Shown here in pieces: positions 14,342-23,770 of a stretch of 64,000 nucleotides of DNA. The first letter of the stretch is position 1. Every line of letters begins with the position of its first letter. The notes beneath the pieces are model-generated. The model was not told the DNA's origin and did no database searches. It saw only the letters and a list, made by a program, of their open reading frames with translations. The stretch is taken from positions 248,001 through 312,000 of the forward strand of contig NZ_JAQEGR010000001.1 in assembly GCF_027667425.1 (NCBI RefSeq), given 5' to 3'. The stretch comes from Fusicatenibacter saccharivorans. Its GTDB lineage: Bacteria > Bacillota > Clostridia > Lachnospirales > Lachnospiraceae. The position numbers and the translations under genes are program-made.

Positions 14342-15373
14342 ATGAAAATAGCCATAGCAAGTTTTACAAGAAACGGATGCGCCTGGAATCAAAAACTCTG
14401 TGCGGCACTGAAAAAACACAGCTGTGAAGGATATGCACTGGAAAAGTACGGGAAAGAAGCGGGAATTCCTGCGATTGCACCGTCGCTTCCTGCATGGACA
14501 GAGCGCATGTTTCAGAAAATGGATGCGATTTTGTTTATCGGGGCGTGCGGGATTGCGGTGCGCAGTATTGCACCGTACGTGAAAAGTAAAAAGACAGATC
14601 CGGCGGTTCTGTGTATGGATGAACAGGGAAAGTTTGTGATTTCATTACTTTCCGGCCATATCGGCGGAGCAAACGAGCTGACGGAAGAAGTTGCAGCTGT
14701 AACGGGTGCGGTTCCGGTCATTACAACGGCAACGGATGTCAATCACAAGTTTGCGGTCGATGTCTTTGCTGTAAAAAATCATTGTGAAATTTGTGAGATG
14801 GAGCTGGCAAAAGAGGCAGCGGCGCTTCTGGTGGACGGAAAAACGGTTGGATTCTGCAGCCGTTTTCCGGTGGAGGGAACAAAACCGGAGGAACTGATCC
14901 CGGAAGAGGCGGCAAAACCGTCGATGGGAATCTGCATTACCACATCGGAAGAGGATTCGCCATATGAGAGAACACTTCACCTGATCCCGAAGGTGATCAC
15001 CGTCGGCATCGGCTGTAAGAAGAATACACCGGCCGGCCGGATTGAAGAAAAGGTTCTTGCGGCACTTGCGGCGGCCGGGATTTCTCCAAAAGCAGTTCGA
15101 CAGGCGGCAAGTATTGATCTGAAAGCGCAGGAGCCGGGAATTCTGCAGCTGGTGGAAAAGTATGGCTGGCAGTACCGGACCTTTTCTGCAGAAGAACTGG
15201 AAACGGCGGAGGGGGAATTTACGCCGTCTCCGTTTGTGAGGAAGATTACAGGAATTGACAATGTCTGTGAGCGCAGCGCAGTTCTCGCCGGCGGCAGACT
15301 GATAAAGAAAAAAAAGGCAGCGGACGGTGTAACAGTTGCACTGGCTGCGGCGGACTGGAGGGCAGTATTTTGA
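14342..15373 (+). CDS. cbiG: Cobalt-precorrin-5A hydrolase
   Basis: Opens the delta-lactone of cobalt-precorrin-5A and releases acetaldehyde. It has 343 residues with an N-terminal domain (FIGACGIAVRSIAPYVKSKKTDPAV near residues 61-85, then LSGHIGGANELTEEVA) and a C-terminal domain starting at about residue 215 (TVGIGCKKNTPAGRIEE). ATG 14342 lies one base after the cbiF stop; the longer frame from 14258 overlaps cbiF and is unlikely. The end overlaps the TTG start of cbiH by four bases. Confidence 0.94.
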   Translation: MKIAIASFTRNGCAWNQKLCAALKKHSCEGYALEKYGKEAGIPAIAPSLPAWTERMFQKMDAILFIGACGIAVRSIAPYVKSKKTDPAVLCMDEQGKFVISLLSGHIGGANELTEEVAAVTGAVPVITTATDVNHKFAVDVFAVKNHCEICEMELAKEAAALLVDGKTVGFCSRFPVEGTKPEELIPEEAAKPSMGICITTSEEDSPYERTLHLIPKVITVGIGCKKNTPAGRIEEKVLAALAAAGISPKAVRQAASIDLKAQEPGILQLVEKYGWQYRTFSAEELETAEGEFTPSPFVRKITGIDNVCERSAVLAGGRLIKKKKAADGVTVALAAADWRAVF

Positions 15374-16101
15374 GTACAATTTTTGTCGTGGGCATCGGCC
15401 CCGGAGCATATGAAAAAATGACGATCGAGGCGGCGGATGCGCTGCGGAACTGCGATGTGATCATCGGCTATACCGTCTATGTGGATCTGGTAAAAGAACA
15501 TTTTGAAGGAAAAGAATTTCTGACGACGCCGATGCGGAAAGAGGTGGAGCGCTGCCGTCTAGCATTTGAAACTGCGGCAGAGGGAAAACAGGTTGCTATG
15601 ATCTGCAGCGGAGATGCCGGCGTTTACGGTATGGCAGGTCTGATGTATGAGCTTTCGGAAGAATGGCCTGATATTGAAATTAAGGTAATTCCAGGCGTGA
15701 CCGCCGCAACGGGAGGCGCTGCCGTTCTTGGTGCACCGTTGATCCACGATTTCGCCCTGATCAGCCTGAGCGATCTTCTGACACCGTGGGAGAAAATTGA
15801 AAAACGTCTTCTGCTGGCATCGGAAGCGGATTTTGTCATCTGTCTTTATAACCCGGGAAGCCATAAGAGAGCGGATTATCTGGAAAAAGCGTGTGATCTG
15901 ATGCTTCGTTACAAAGCGCCGGAAACCGTCTGCGGAATCGTAAGCCAAATCGGAAGAGACGGGGAGACGAGCCGGACCATGACGCTTGCAGAACTTCGCA
16001 ATACAAAAGTGGATATGTTTACGACGGTATTTATCGGAAACAGTCAGACAAAGGAAATCCGGGATCACATGGTAACGCCGAGGGGATATCGCTATGAATA
16101 A
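15370..16101 (+). CDS. cbiH: Cobalt-precorrin-3B C17-methyltransferase
   Basis: Methylates C17 and contracts the ring. It has 243 residues with GIGPGAYEKMTIEAADAL near the N-terminus, ICSGDAGVYGMAGLMYE near residue 80 and a GVTAATGGAAVLGAPLIHDF segment. The start codon is TTG, overlapping the cbiG stop (TTGA), so translation is coupled to cbiG. The end overlaps the next gene by eight bases. Confidence 0.94.
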   Translation: MSTIFVVGIGPGAYEKMTIEAADALRNCDVIIGYTVYVDLVKEHFEGKEFLTTPMRKEVERCRLAFETAAEGKQVAMICSGDAGVYGMAGLMYELSEEWPDIEIKVIPGVTAATGGAAVLGAPLIHDFALISLSDLLTPWEKIEKRLLLASEADFVICLYNPGSHKRADYLEKACDLMLRYKAPETVCGIVSQIGRDGETSRTMTLAELRNTKVDMFTTVFIGNSQTKEIRDHMVTPRGYRYE

Positions 16102-18073
16102 AGTAATCGTCTTTGCCGGAACGACGGAAGGCCGGGAAATCTGCAGTTTTCTGAAGAAATATGAGATTGCATCCCTTGCCTGTACGGCGACAGAATACGG
16201 CAAGTGCCGGATCGAGGAGGGCGGTGCCCTGACGGTTCGAAGCGGAAGACTGACAGAAGAAGAGATGGAACAGCTTTTTGGCGAAGAACAGCCGGAAATG
16301 GTTATCGATGCAACCCATCCGTATGCCGATCTTGTGTCGGAAAATATCCGGTCTGCATGTGAAAAAGCAGGAAAAACGTATCTTCGGCTGCTGCGGCCGT
16401 CGCTTGCGGCAGATCCATCCTGCGTCATGGTCGATACGACAGAAGAAGCGGTATCGTATCTGGCGGGCACAGAGGGAAAGATTCTGGTGACAACAGGAAG
16501 CAAGGAACTCGCAAAATTTGCAGAGCTTCCGGATTATAAAAACCGTGTGTATGCCCGGGTGCTGCCGTTGCCAGGCGTAATTGCATCCTGCGCGGAACTT
16601 GGATTTGATGCCGCACATACCATAGGCATGCAGGGACCGTTTTCTATGGACATGAACGTTGCAATGCTGCAGTCGTTCCATGCCGAATGGATGGTAACGA
16701 AGGAATCCGGAAGAAACGGCGGCTTTGAAGAAAAAATTGAGGCAGCAAAAAAGGCCGGTGTCCGTGTCGTTCTGATCGGCCGTCCGAAAGAGGAAGAAGG
16801 ACTCTCGGAGGACGAGGTCAAGCGGTATCTCGTTGAAAAATTTGATCTGTCCGTGAAACGGGACGTCGTGATCGCCGGAATCGGACCTGGTGCAGAAGCA
16901 CAGATGACGCTGGCGCTCGTAGACGCGTGTGAGCAGGCGGATGTGCTGATCGGTGCGGGACGCATGACAAAAGCAGTAGAAAAATATCAGAAGCCAATGC
17001 TTGCAGAATACAGCCCGGAAAAGATTTACGAGTATCTGAAGGCGCACCCGGAATATGAAAAGATTGTTCTTCTGCAGTCGGGTGATGTCGGCTTTTACAG
17101 CGGAGCAAAGAAACTTCAGGCCGTCCTTGCGGAAGATGCGGATTTTTCTGTCCGTGTAGAGCCGGGAATTTCTTCGCTGGTTTATTTCTGTGCCAAAATC
17201 GGAGTGTCCTGGGAGGATGCAGCATTTGTGAGCCTGCACGGACAGCACTGCAACTTTCTGGAGACGGTCCGCCGAAACCGGAAAACTCTGGCGATCGCCG
17301 GCGGAAAGGGCAGTGTCAGGGAAATCTGCCAGACGTTAAGTTCGTACGGCTGGGAGCAGATTGTGCTGCATGTGGGAACGGATCTGTCGTATCCGGAAGA
17401 ACAGATTGTGACAGGAACCCCATTCGAACTTGCTAAAATGGAGTTTGCCCCGCTTGCGGTTCTTCTGTTTGAAAACCCGAATCCGGAACCGGAGTTTACA
17501 GCCGGCATGGCAGATGAAGTATTTCTGCGTGACAAAGTACCGATGACCAAGCGGGAAGTGCGCAATGCGTCTCTTTCTCATCTGCAGCTTTCTTTGAATT
17601 CTGTTGTCTATGATATTGGATCGGGCACAGGTTCTGTTTCGATTGAGATGGCGCTTCGTGCAGCACAGGGAAAGGTATATGCGATAGAAAAAAATCCGGC
17701 AGCCGTTGCACTTCTGCAGGAAAATAAAAAGAAATTTGCAGTGGATCATCTGGAAATTATTGAGGGAACTGCACCGGAAGCACTCGAAGCACTTCCGGTT
17801 CCGACGCATGCATTTATCGGCGGGTCTGCCGGAAACTTAAAAGAGATTCTGGAACTGCTCCTGCGGAAGAATCCGAACATCCGCGTGGTATTAAATACAG
17901 TAACCGTGGAAACATTAGCGGAGGCAGCATCGTGTTTCAAAAAACTTGCGTTTGAAGAGCCGGAAATCGTCTGCCTGCAGGCTTCCAATGCGAAAAAGGC
18001 CGGAAGAAGCCATCTGATGATTGCCCAGAATCCGGTTTATATCTTTACAGCCCAGGGAGGTGCCAAAGAATGA
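16094..18073 (+). CDS. CbiJ-CbiE-CbiT triple fusion (precorrin reductase, C5/C15-methyltransferase, decarboxylase)
   Basis: A 659-residue protein with three enzyme units in a row. Residues 1-250 are a CbiJ/CobK cobalt-precorrin-6A reductase (VFAGTTEGREI at the start, then IDATHPYA and TTGSKEL). Residues about 255-450 are CbiE, the C5-methyltransferase (VIAGIGPGAEAQ, then LQSGDVGFYSGAK). Residues about 470-659 are CbiT, the C15-methyltransferase/decarboxylase (VYDIGSGTGSVSIE as the AdoMet site). CbiE-CbiT fusions (CobL) are common; the added reductase makes one polypeptide for consecutive late steps, from precorrin-6A to precorrin-8. No internal stop or frame break is seen. Confidence 0.92.
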   Translation: MNKVIVFAGTTEGREICSFLKKYEIASLACTATEYGKCRIEEGGALTVRSGRLTEEEMEQLFGEEQPEMVIDATHPYADLVSENIRSACEKAGKTYLRLLRPSLAADPSCVMVDTTEEAVSYLAGTEGKILVTTGSKELAKFAELPDYKNRVYARVLPLPGVIASCAELGFDAAHTIGMQGPFSMDMNVAMLQSFHAEWMVTKESGRNGGFEEKIEAAKKAGVRVVLIGRPKEEEGLSEDEVKRYLVEKFDLSVKRDVVIAGIGPGAEAQMTLALVDACEQADVLIGAGRMTKAVEKYQKPMLAEYSPEKIYEYLKAHPEYEKIVLLQSGDVGFYSGAKKLQAVLAEDADFSVRVEPGISSLVYFCAKIGVSWEDAAFVSLHGQHCNFLETVRRNRKTLAIAGGKGSVREICQTLSSYGWEQIVLHVGTDLSYPEEQIVTGTPFELAKMEFAPLAVLLFENPNPEPEFTAGMADEVFLRDKVPMTKREVRNASLSHLQLSLNSVVYDIGSGTGSVSIEMALRAAQGKVYAIEKNPAAVALLQENKKKFAVDHLEIIEGTAPEALEALPVPTHAFIGGSAGNLKEILELLLRKNPNIRVVLNTVTVETLAEAASCFKKLAFEEPEIVCLQASNAKKAGRSHLMIAQNPVYIFTAQGGAKE

Positions 18074-19479
18074 AAGCACCAAGAATCATGCTGGCAGCAG
18101 GAAGGAGCGGAAGCGGGAAAACGATGATCACCTGCGGACTGCTCCGTGCACTGCAGCAGATGGGAAAGCAGCCCGCAGCGTTTAAATGCGGCCCGGATTA
18201 TATCGATCCGATGTTTCACGAACAGGTAATCGGCGCCCCGTCGTGTAATCTGGATCCATTTTTCACAGAGGAAGAAACAACACAGTATCTGTTCTGCAAA
18301 CATGCAGCGGGTCATGACATTTCCGTATTGGAAGGCGTTATGGGGTATTACGACGGTCTTGGCGGAATTTCTACCAAAGGCAGCGCCTACGATCTCGCCG
18401 GTATGACAAAAACGCCGGTTCTTCTGGTTGTCGATGCCAAAGGCATGAGCGTTTCAGCGCTTGCCTTTATCAAGGGATACCTGCAGTACAAAGAGGACAG
18501 CCGGATCGCCGGTGTAATCTTTAACCGGATGTCAGAGATGCTGTACCGGGAGATCGCGCCGATGGCGGAAAAAGAACTTGGCATTTCCTGTGCCGGCTTT
18601 GTGCCGGAACTGAAGGAATGCCACTTAGAAAGCCGCCACCTCGGCCTTGTGATGCCGGATGAGGTGGAAAATCTGCAGGAGCAGGTCAATCTGCTTGCAG
18701 AAACACTGCAGAAGACACTGGATTTTGAAAAAATTCTTGCGATTGCAGAAGGGGCAGAAGAGCTCTCGGGAAAAATGCCGGAAGTCCTGCGTAAGGTGAC
18801 AGAAAGCGAAGCAGCCGCCAAGGTGCGTGCTGCGAAGCCGATTCTTGCCGTTGCAAAGGATGAAGCATTCTGTTTCTTTTATCGGGATAATCTGGAGCTT
18901 CTCGCGTCACTTGGAGCCAAAATCGAATATTTTTCGCCGCTTTCCGATGCGGAGCCGCCAAAGAATACAGACGGATTTCTGTTCTGCGGCGGCTACCCGG
19001 AGCTGCACGCAGAAGAGCTTTCGGAAAACCAGACCATGAGAACGAAGATCCGCGATAACATCCGTCAGGGAATGCCGGTTCTTGCAGAATGCGGCGGTTA
19101 TATGTACCTGTCAGAATCCATGGAGGATATGGATGGAAATGTGTATCCTATGGTACAGGCTGTTCCGGGAAATGTTTACCGGACAAAAAAGCTGGGAAGA
19201 TTCGGCTATATCACCCTCACGCCAAACACGAAGGATACCTTTCGGAACGGCGGAAATCCGGTGCGCGGCCATGAGTTCCATTACTTTGACAGCACAGACT
19301 GCGGAAGTGCATGGCATGCGGCAAAACCGCTGCGGAAGCGGAACTGGGAATGCATTCATGCGACAAAACGGATGATGGCGGGATTCCCGCATCTTTACTA
19401 TATGGCAAGTCCGCACCTCGCACTGGAATTTCTGGAGCAGTGTGTCTCTTACCGGAAAGAACAGGAGAAAACAAGATGA
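18070..19479 (+). CDS. cbiA: Cobyrinate a,c-diamide synthase
   Basis: ATP- and glutamine-dependent amidation of the a and c side chains. It has 469 residues: a P-loop domain (GRSGSGKTMITCG, about residues 12-24, and FKCGPDYIDPMFH near 38-50) and a C-terminal triad glutaminase domain (LAECGGYMYL near residue 340 with the nucleophile cysteine, and HEFHYF near 400). It overlaps the fusion gene by four bases and cbiB by four bases. Confidence 0.95.
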   Translation: MKAPRIMLAAGRSGSGKTMITCGLLRALQQMGKQPAAFKCGPDYIDPMFHEQVIGAPSCNLDPFFTEEETTQYLFCKHAAGHDISVLEGVMGYYDGLGGISTKGSAYDLAGMTKTPVLLVVDAKGMSVSALAFIKGYLQYKEDSRIAGVIFNRMSEMLYREIAPMAEKELGISCAGFVPELKECHLESRHLGLVMPDEVENLQEQVNLLAETLQKTLDFEKILAIAEGAEELSGKMPEVLRKVTESEAAAKVRAAKPILAVAKDEAFCFFYRDNLELLASLGAKIEYFSPLSDAEPPKNTDGFLFCGGYPELHAEELSENQTMRTKIRDNIRQGMPVLAECGGYMYLSESMEDMDGNVYPMVQAVPGNVYRTKKLGRFGYITLTPNTKDTFRNGGNPVRGHEFHYFDSTDCGSAWHAAKPLRKRNWECIHATKRMMAGFPHLYYMASPHLALEFLEQCVSYRKEQEKTR

Positions 19480-20441
19480 AAACAGCATTAGCAGCCCTGA
19501 TTGTGGGCTATGGATTGGACCTGCTGCTTGGAGATCCCTCCTTTTTGTACCATCCGATCCGTGTGATCGGAAATCTCATTGCCCTGCTGGAAAAATGGCT
19601 GCGGAAGGTATTTCCGAAAACGCCAAATGGAGAGCTTGCCGGAGGAGTTTTTCTCGTGATCCTCGTCTGTCTGGCGGGATACGGTGTTCCGGCACTGTTG
19701 CTCTTTGCGGCATTTAAAATTCATCCGGTCATCGGCTTCCTTTTGGAGGTTCTCTGGTGCTGGCAGATTCCGGCAACGAAATGCCTGAAGGATGAGAGCA
19801 TGAAGGTCTATCAGAAATTAAAAGAAAACGATCTTCCGGGGGCGCGCTATGCGGTTTCCATGATCGTAGGACGTGATACGGAAAATCTTTCGGAAACAGG
19901 AGTGACGAAAGCTGCCGTGGAAACGATCGCGGAGAATACGTCGGACGGTGTCATTGCACCGCTCCTCTTTCTTGCCCTCGGCGGACCGGCATTGGGCTTT
20001 CTGTATAAGTCCATCAATACCATGGATTCCATGGTGGGATACAAAAATGACAAATATCTGTATTTTGGACGGTGTGCGGCAAAGCTGGACGATGTCGTCA
20101 ATTACATACCGGCGAGAATCAGCGCATGGCTGATGATTCTTGCGTCTGCATGCGAGCGCATGAACTGGAAAAATGCAGAAAAAATTTACAAACGCGACCG
20201 TTACTGCCACGCCAGCCCAAATTCTGCGCAGACAGAAGCAGTTATGGCAGGGGCGCTGGAAGTACAGCTTGCCGGAGATGCCGTGTATTTCGGCAAAGTC
20301 GTAAAGAAACCAACGATCGGCGATGACATCCGCCCGGTCGAGGCGGAAGATATCAAAAGAGCAAATCATCTGATGTATCTGACCTCGTTCCTCGGACTGG
20401 TGTTCTTTGCGGGAATCCGCGCGCTCTTTTTATTTCTGTAA
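19476..20441 (+). CDS. cbiB: Adenosylcobinamide-phosphate synthase
   Basis: Membrane protein that attaches the aminopropanol (phosphate) arm to adenosylcobyric acid. It has 321 residues with the N-terminal GYGLDLLLGDPSFLYHPIR signature (about 10-28), then VETIAENTSDGVIAPL near 150 and hydrophobic segments throughout. ATG 19476 overlaps the cbiA stop; the longer upstream frame lies inside cbiA and is rejected. The C-terminal hydrophobic stretch (LGLVFFAGIRALFLFL) is typical. Confidence 0.93.
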   Translation: MKTALAALIVGYGLDLLLGDPSFLYHPIRVIGNLIALLEKWLRKVFPKTPNGELAGGVFLVILVCLAGYGVPALLLFAAFKIHPVIGFLLEVLWCWQIPATKCLKDESMKVYQKLKENDLPGARYAVSMIVGRDTENLSETGVTKAAVETIAENTSDGVIAPLLFLALGGPALGFLYKSINTMDSMVGYKNDKYLYFGRCAAKLDDVVNYIPARISAWLMILASACERMNWKNAEKIYKRDRYCHASPNSAQTEAVMAGALEVQLAGDAVYFGKVVKKPTIGDDIRPVEAEDIKRANHLMYLTSFLGLVFFAGIRALFLFL

Positions 20442-20489
20442 AAAGAGAAGATAGAAACACAACGGAAAAGAGAAAGGAAGGCATATGGT

Positions 20490-21536
20490 ATGAGACAAAA
20501 TCCACATGGAGGAGACATTTACACGAAAAAATGCAGAGTCGATTTTTCTGTGAATGTCAATCCTCTTGGAGTTCCGGAAAGTGTGAAAGAGGCGGTGAGA
20601 AAGAGCGCGGAATCGGTGGAACAGTATCCTGACGCACTGTGCCGGGACCTGACCCGGGCACTGTCGGAAAAGGAGCAGCTTCCAGAAGAAAATATCCTGT
20701 TTGCAAACGGCGCCGCGGAGCTTATTTTTGCCCTGACACAGGCTCTCCGCCCGAAAAAAGCGCTGATTGCAGCGCCGGGATTTGCAGAGTATGAAGCAGC
20801 ACTTTCAGCGGCAGGGTGTTTTATCCGTATGTATCCGCTGCAAAAGGAAAAAGGCTTTCTTTTACAGGACGATTTCTGCGATGATCTGACCGACGATCTG
20901 GATCTTGTTTTTTTATGTAATCCAAATAATCCAACCGGCCTTACGATTCCGCAGGAGCTTCTTTTAAAGATCCTGGATAACTGCCGGGAGCGTAACATCT
21001 ATCTGGTGCTGGATGAGTGTTTCATAGAATTTCTGCCGGAGCCGGAAAAAGTGACGATGCAGGGAAAACTGGACGAATATCCGAATCTGCTGATTCTGCG
21101 TGCGTTCACAAAGATTTACGCAATGCCTGGCCTGCGTCTTGGCTATCTGCTCTGCAGCGACGAGGATCTGCTGGATCGGATCAGCCGCAGCATGCAGTCG
21201 TGGAATGTTTCGATTCCGGCGCAGATGGCAGGCCTTGCCGCCCTGAACGAGGATGCTTATGTCAAAGAAGCACGGGAACTGATCGGAAAAGAACGCGCCT
21301 GGATGAAAGCAGAACTGGAAAAAGCAGGTCTTACCGTATGGGATTCCTGTGCAAATTATCTGTTCTTTGAGGGACCGAAGGGACTTGCCGCACGGCTGGA
21401 AAAAGGCGGCATTCTGATCCGCGACTGTTCCAACTACCCGGGCCTTGCCGACGGATATTACCGTGCAGCCGTACGCACACATGAAGAAAACCAGATTCTG
21501 ACAGAAGCCGTTTCACAGATTCTGCAGTGGTTTTAG
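20490..21536 (+). CDS. cobD: L-threonine-O-3-phosphate decarboxylase (PLP)
   Basis: Makes (R)-1-aminopropan-2-ol phosphate for the corrin side arm. It has 348 residues in the histidinol-phosphate aminotransferase fold (type I PLP), with NPNNPTG near 150 and the PLP lysine K208 in FTKIYAMPGLRLGY. The N-terminal HGGD and the position between cbiB and cbiP favour CobD over HisC. A HisC role cannot be excluded from sequence alone. A 48-base gap precedes it. Confidence 0.88.
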   Translation: MRQNPHGGDIYTKKCRVDFSVNVNPLGVPESVKEAVRKSAESVEQYPDALCRDLTRALSEKEQLPEENILFANGAAELIFALTQALRPKKALIAAPGFAEYEAALSAAGCFIRMYPLQKEKGFLLQDDFCDDLTDDLDLVFLCNPNNPTGLTIPQELLLKILDNCRERNIYLVLDECFIEFLPEPEKVTMQGKLDEYPNLLILRAFTKIYAMPGLRLGYLLCSDEDLLDRISRSMQSWNVSIPAQMAGLAALNEDAYVKEARELIGKERAWMKAELEKAGLTVWDSCANYLFFEGPKGLAARLEKGGILIRDCSNYPGLADGYYRAAVRTHEENQILTEAVSQILQWF

Positions 21537-21547
21537 GAGGAAAAACG

Positions 21548-23059
21548 ATGGCGAAAGTAATTATGATACAGGGAACGATGTCAAATGCGGGAAAAAGTCT
21601 GCTTGCGGCGGGCTTATGCCGGGTTTTCCATCAGGACGGATACCGTGTGGCGCCGTTCAAATCACAGAATATGGCGCTGAATTCGTTTATTACGAGAGAA
21701 GGCCTTGAGATGGGACGTGCACAGGTCATGCAGGCGGAAGCGGCCGGGATCGAACCGTCCGTTTTGATGAACCCGATTCTGTTAAAGCCGACGAATGACA
21801 CCGGTTCGCAGGTGATTGTAAACGGTGAGGTACTGGGAAACATGAGTGCGCGGGAATATTTTTCCCACAAAAAAGAGCTGATCCCGGACATCATGAAAGC
21901 GTACCATGCACTGGAAGAACAGTATGATATCATTGTGATCGAGGGAGCCGGAAGTCCGGCGGAGATCAACCTGAAAGCCGATGATATCGTCAATATGGGA
22001 ATGGCAAAGCTTGTGGATGCACCGGTGCTCCTCGTCGGAGATATTGACCGCGGCGGCGTTTTTGCTCAGCTTTACGGTACCGTAGAGCTTTTAGAGCCGG
22101 ATGAGCGCGACCGCATCAAGGGTCTGATTATCAACAAATTCCGCGGGGACAAAACCATCCTGGACCCGGGCGTTGTGATGCTGGAAGAAAAAACACACAT
22201 CCCGGTGGTCGGCGTGGCGCCGTATCTCCACATCGAAGTGGAAGACGAGGACAGTCTGACCGAGCGATTCACCAGAAAAGAGGAGATCGGTCTCATTGAC
22301 CTTGCGGTCATCCGTCTCCCGCGTATTTCAAACTTCACCGATTTCAACCCGTTCGAGCGGATCGAAGGCGTATCACTCCGCTACGTAAGCTCTGTCTCCG
22401 AACTGAAAAATCCGGATATGATTCTGCTTCCGGGAACGAAAAACACGATGGAGGATCTGCTCTGGATGCGTCAGAATGGTCTGGAAGCGGCCGTACTGAA
22501 GGCGGCTGCGGCCGGAAAAGTAATTTTCGGTGTCTGCGGCGGCTTCCAGATGCTCGGAGATACGCTGAGCGATCCGCTGCATGTCGAAGCCGGCGGAACG
22601 ATCAAAGGAATGGGACTCCTGCCGATGGATACCGTATTTGCCGGTGAGAAGACGAGAACCCGCGCGGAGGGCGCTTTTGGAAAAACAGAAGGCGTTCTTG
22701 CCGGGATCGAGGGAACCCGGATTGAGGGCTATGAAATCCATATGGGAGAAACGGTGCGGAAAGAAGAAACAGAAGCATTCACGTTCATCGATGATCAGAA
22801 CCGTGCTGATTCGGATAAGCTGGACGGTGCACAGAAAGGAAATGTGTACGGTACGTATGTGCACGGCATTTTCGACAAAGAAGAAGTTGCCGAACGGATC
22901 GTGGAAGCACTTGCAAAGAATAAGGGAATTGCCATGGAGCAGATTCACGGTGTCGATTACCAGACATTCAAAGAGACACAGTACGATATTCTCGCAGATG
23001 CGCTGCGCGAGCATCTCGACATGAAGAAGATTTATCAAATTCTGGAAGAAGGGGCATAA
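21548..23059 (+). CDS. cbiP: Cobyric acid synthase
   Basis: Amidates side chains b, d, e and g of adenosylcobyrinic a,c-diamide, using glutamine and ATP. It has 503 residues: an N-terminal dethiobiotin-synthase-like domain (IQGTMSNAGKSLLAAGLCR, then FKSQNMALNSF) and a C-terminal triad glutaminase domain (VFGVCGGFQMLG near residue 325, GTYVHGIFD near 435). ATG 21548 follows AGGAGG closely; that ribosome site overlaps the cobD stop codon. Confidence 0.95.
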   Translation: MAKVIMIQGTMSNAGKSLLAAGLCRVFHQDGYRVAPFKSQNMALNSFITREGLEMGRAQVMQAEAAGIEPSVLMNPILLKPTNDTGSQVIVNGEVLGNMSAREYFSHKKELIPDIMKAYHALEEQYDIIVIEGAGSPAEINLKADDIVNMGMAKLVDAPVLLVGDIDRGGVFAQLYGTVELLEPDERDRIKGLIINKFRGDKTILDPGVVMLEEKTHIPVVGVAPYLHIEVEDEDSLTERFTRKEEIGLIDLAVIRLPRISNFTDFNPFERIEGVSLRYVSSVSELKNPDMILLPGTKNTMEDLLWMRQNGLEAAVLKAAAAGKVIFGVCGGFQMLGDTLSDPLHVEAGGTIKGMGLLPMDTVFAGEKTRTRAEGAFGKTEGVLAGIEGTRIEGYEIHMGETVRKEETEAFTFIDDQNRADSDKLDGAQKGNVYGTYVHGIFDKEEVAERIVEALAKNKGIAMEQIHGVDYQTFKETQYDILADALREHLDMKKIYQILEEGA

Positions 23060-23061
23060 AG

Positions 23062-23706
23062 ATGAAGATAGAACTGGAGCAGGTAAGCCCGCACGAGATT
23101 GAAAAGAGAAGCTTTGAAATTATCACGGAAGAATTAAACGGAAGAACGTTTCCAGAGGATCAGGAACTGGTTGTAAAGCGGTGTATCCACACAAGTGCGG
23201 ATTTTGATTATGCGGATAATCTCTGCTTTTCGGAGCATGCGGTGGCAAAAGGCATCGAGGCGATCCGGGAGGGAGCCTGCATTGTGACGGATACGCAGAT
23301 GGCAAGATCCGGCATCAACAAAAAGGTGCTTGCGCGCCACGGCGGTGAAGCGCTCTGCTTTATGTCAGACGAAGATGTTGCGGCAAGAGCAAAAGAAACC
23401 GGAAGCACCCGCGCGGCAGCCTGCATGGAAAAAGCAGCGGAGCTGGATAAAAAGCTGATTATTGCGGTTGGAAATGCGCCGACGGCACTGGTCCGCCTCT
23501 ATGAACTGATCGGGGAAGGAAAAATAAAACCGGCGCTGATCATCGGAGTTCCGGTCGGCTTTGTCAATGTGGTACAGTCCAAAGAACTGATTATGCAGAC
23601 CAATATCCCGTATATCGTGGCACGCGGACGAAAAGGCGGCAGCAATATCGCGGCGTGCATCTGCAACGCACTCCTGTATATGATGGATCAGGACCGCGGA
23701 TATTAA
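23062..23706 (+). CDS. cbiC: Cobalt-precorrin-8 methylmutase
   Basis: Moves the methyl group from C11 to C12 to give cobyrinic acid. It has 214 residues with the conserved histidine in CIHTSADFDYADNL (about 33-46), TDTQMARSGINK near 75 and GNAPTAL near 138. It starts two bases after the cbiP stop. It is the last gene of the cbi operon; a new promoter for tyrS follows 31 bases after its stop. No clear terminator is visible in between. Confidence 0.94.
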   Translation: MKIELEQVSPHEIEKRSFEIITEELNGRTFPEDQELVVKRCIHTSADFDYADNLCFSEHAVAKGIEAIREGACIVTDTQMARSGINKKVLARHGGEALCFMSDEDVAARAKETGSTRAAACMEKAAELDKKLIIAVGNAPTALVRLYELIGEGKIKPALIIGVPVGFVNVVQSKELIMQTNIPYIVARGRKGGSNIAACICNALLYMMDQDRGY

Positions 23707-23736
23707 AAATAGATGAAAAAACGGAAAGCAGAAGTC

Positions 23737-23765
23737 TTGACAGATTTCGAATCACCGTTTATACT
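23737..23765 (+). promoter_or_regulatory. Sigma-A-type promoter of the tyrS leader
   Basis: TTGACA (23737-23742), a 17-base spacer and TATACT (23760-23765) form a near-consensus promoter. Transcription would begin at about 23772, right at the start of the T-box leader. Confidence 0.85.
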
Positions 23766-23770
23766 ATGGA

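Noticed and set aside
20490..21536. Histidinol-phosphate aminotransferase (HisC) instead of CobD
   Set aside because: The fold is shared, but the position between cbiB and cbiP and the N-terminal HGGD favour threonine-phosphate decarboxylase; not fully excluded.
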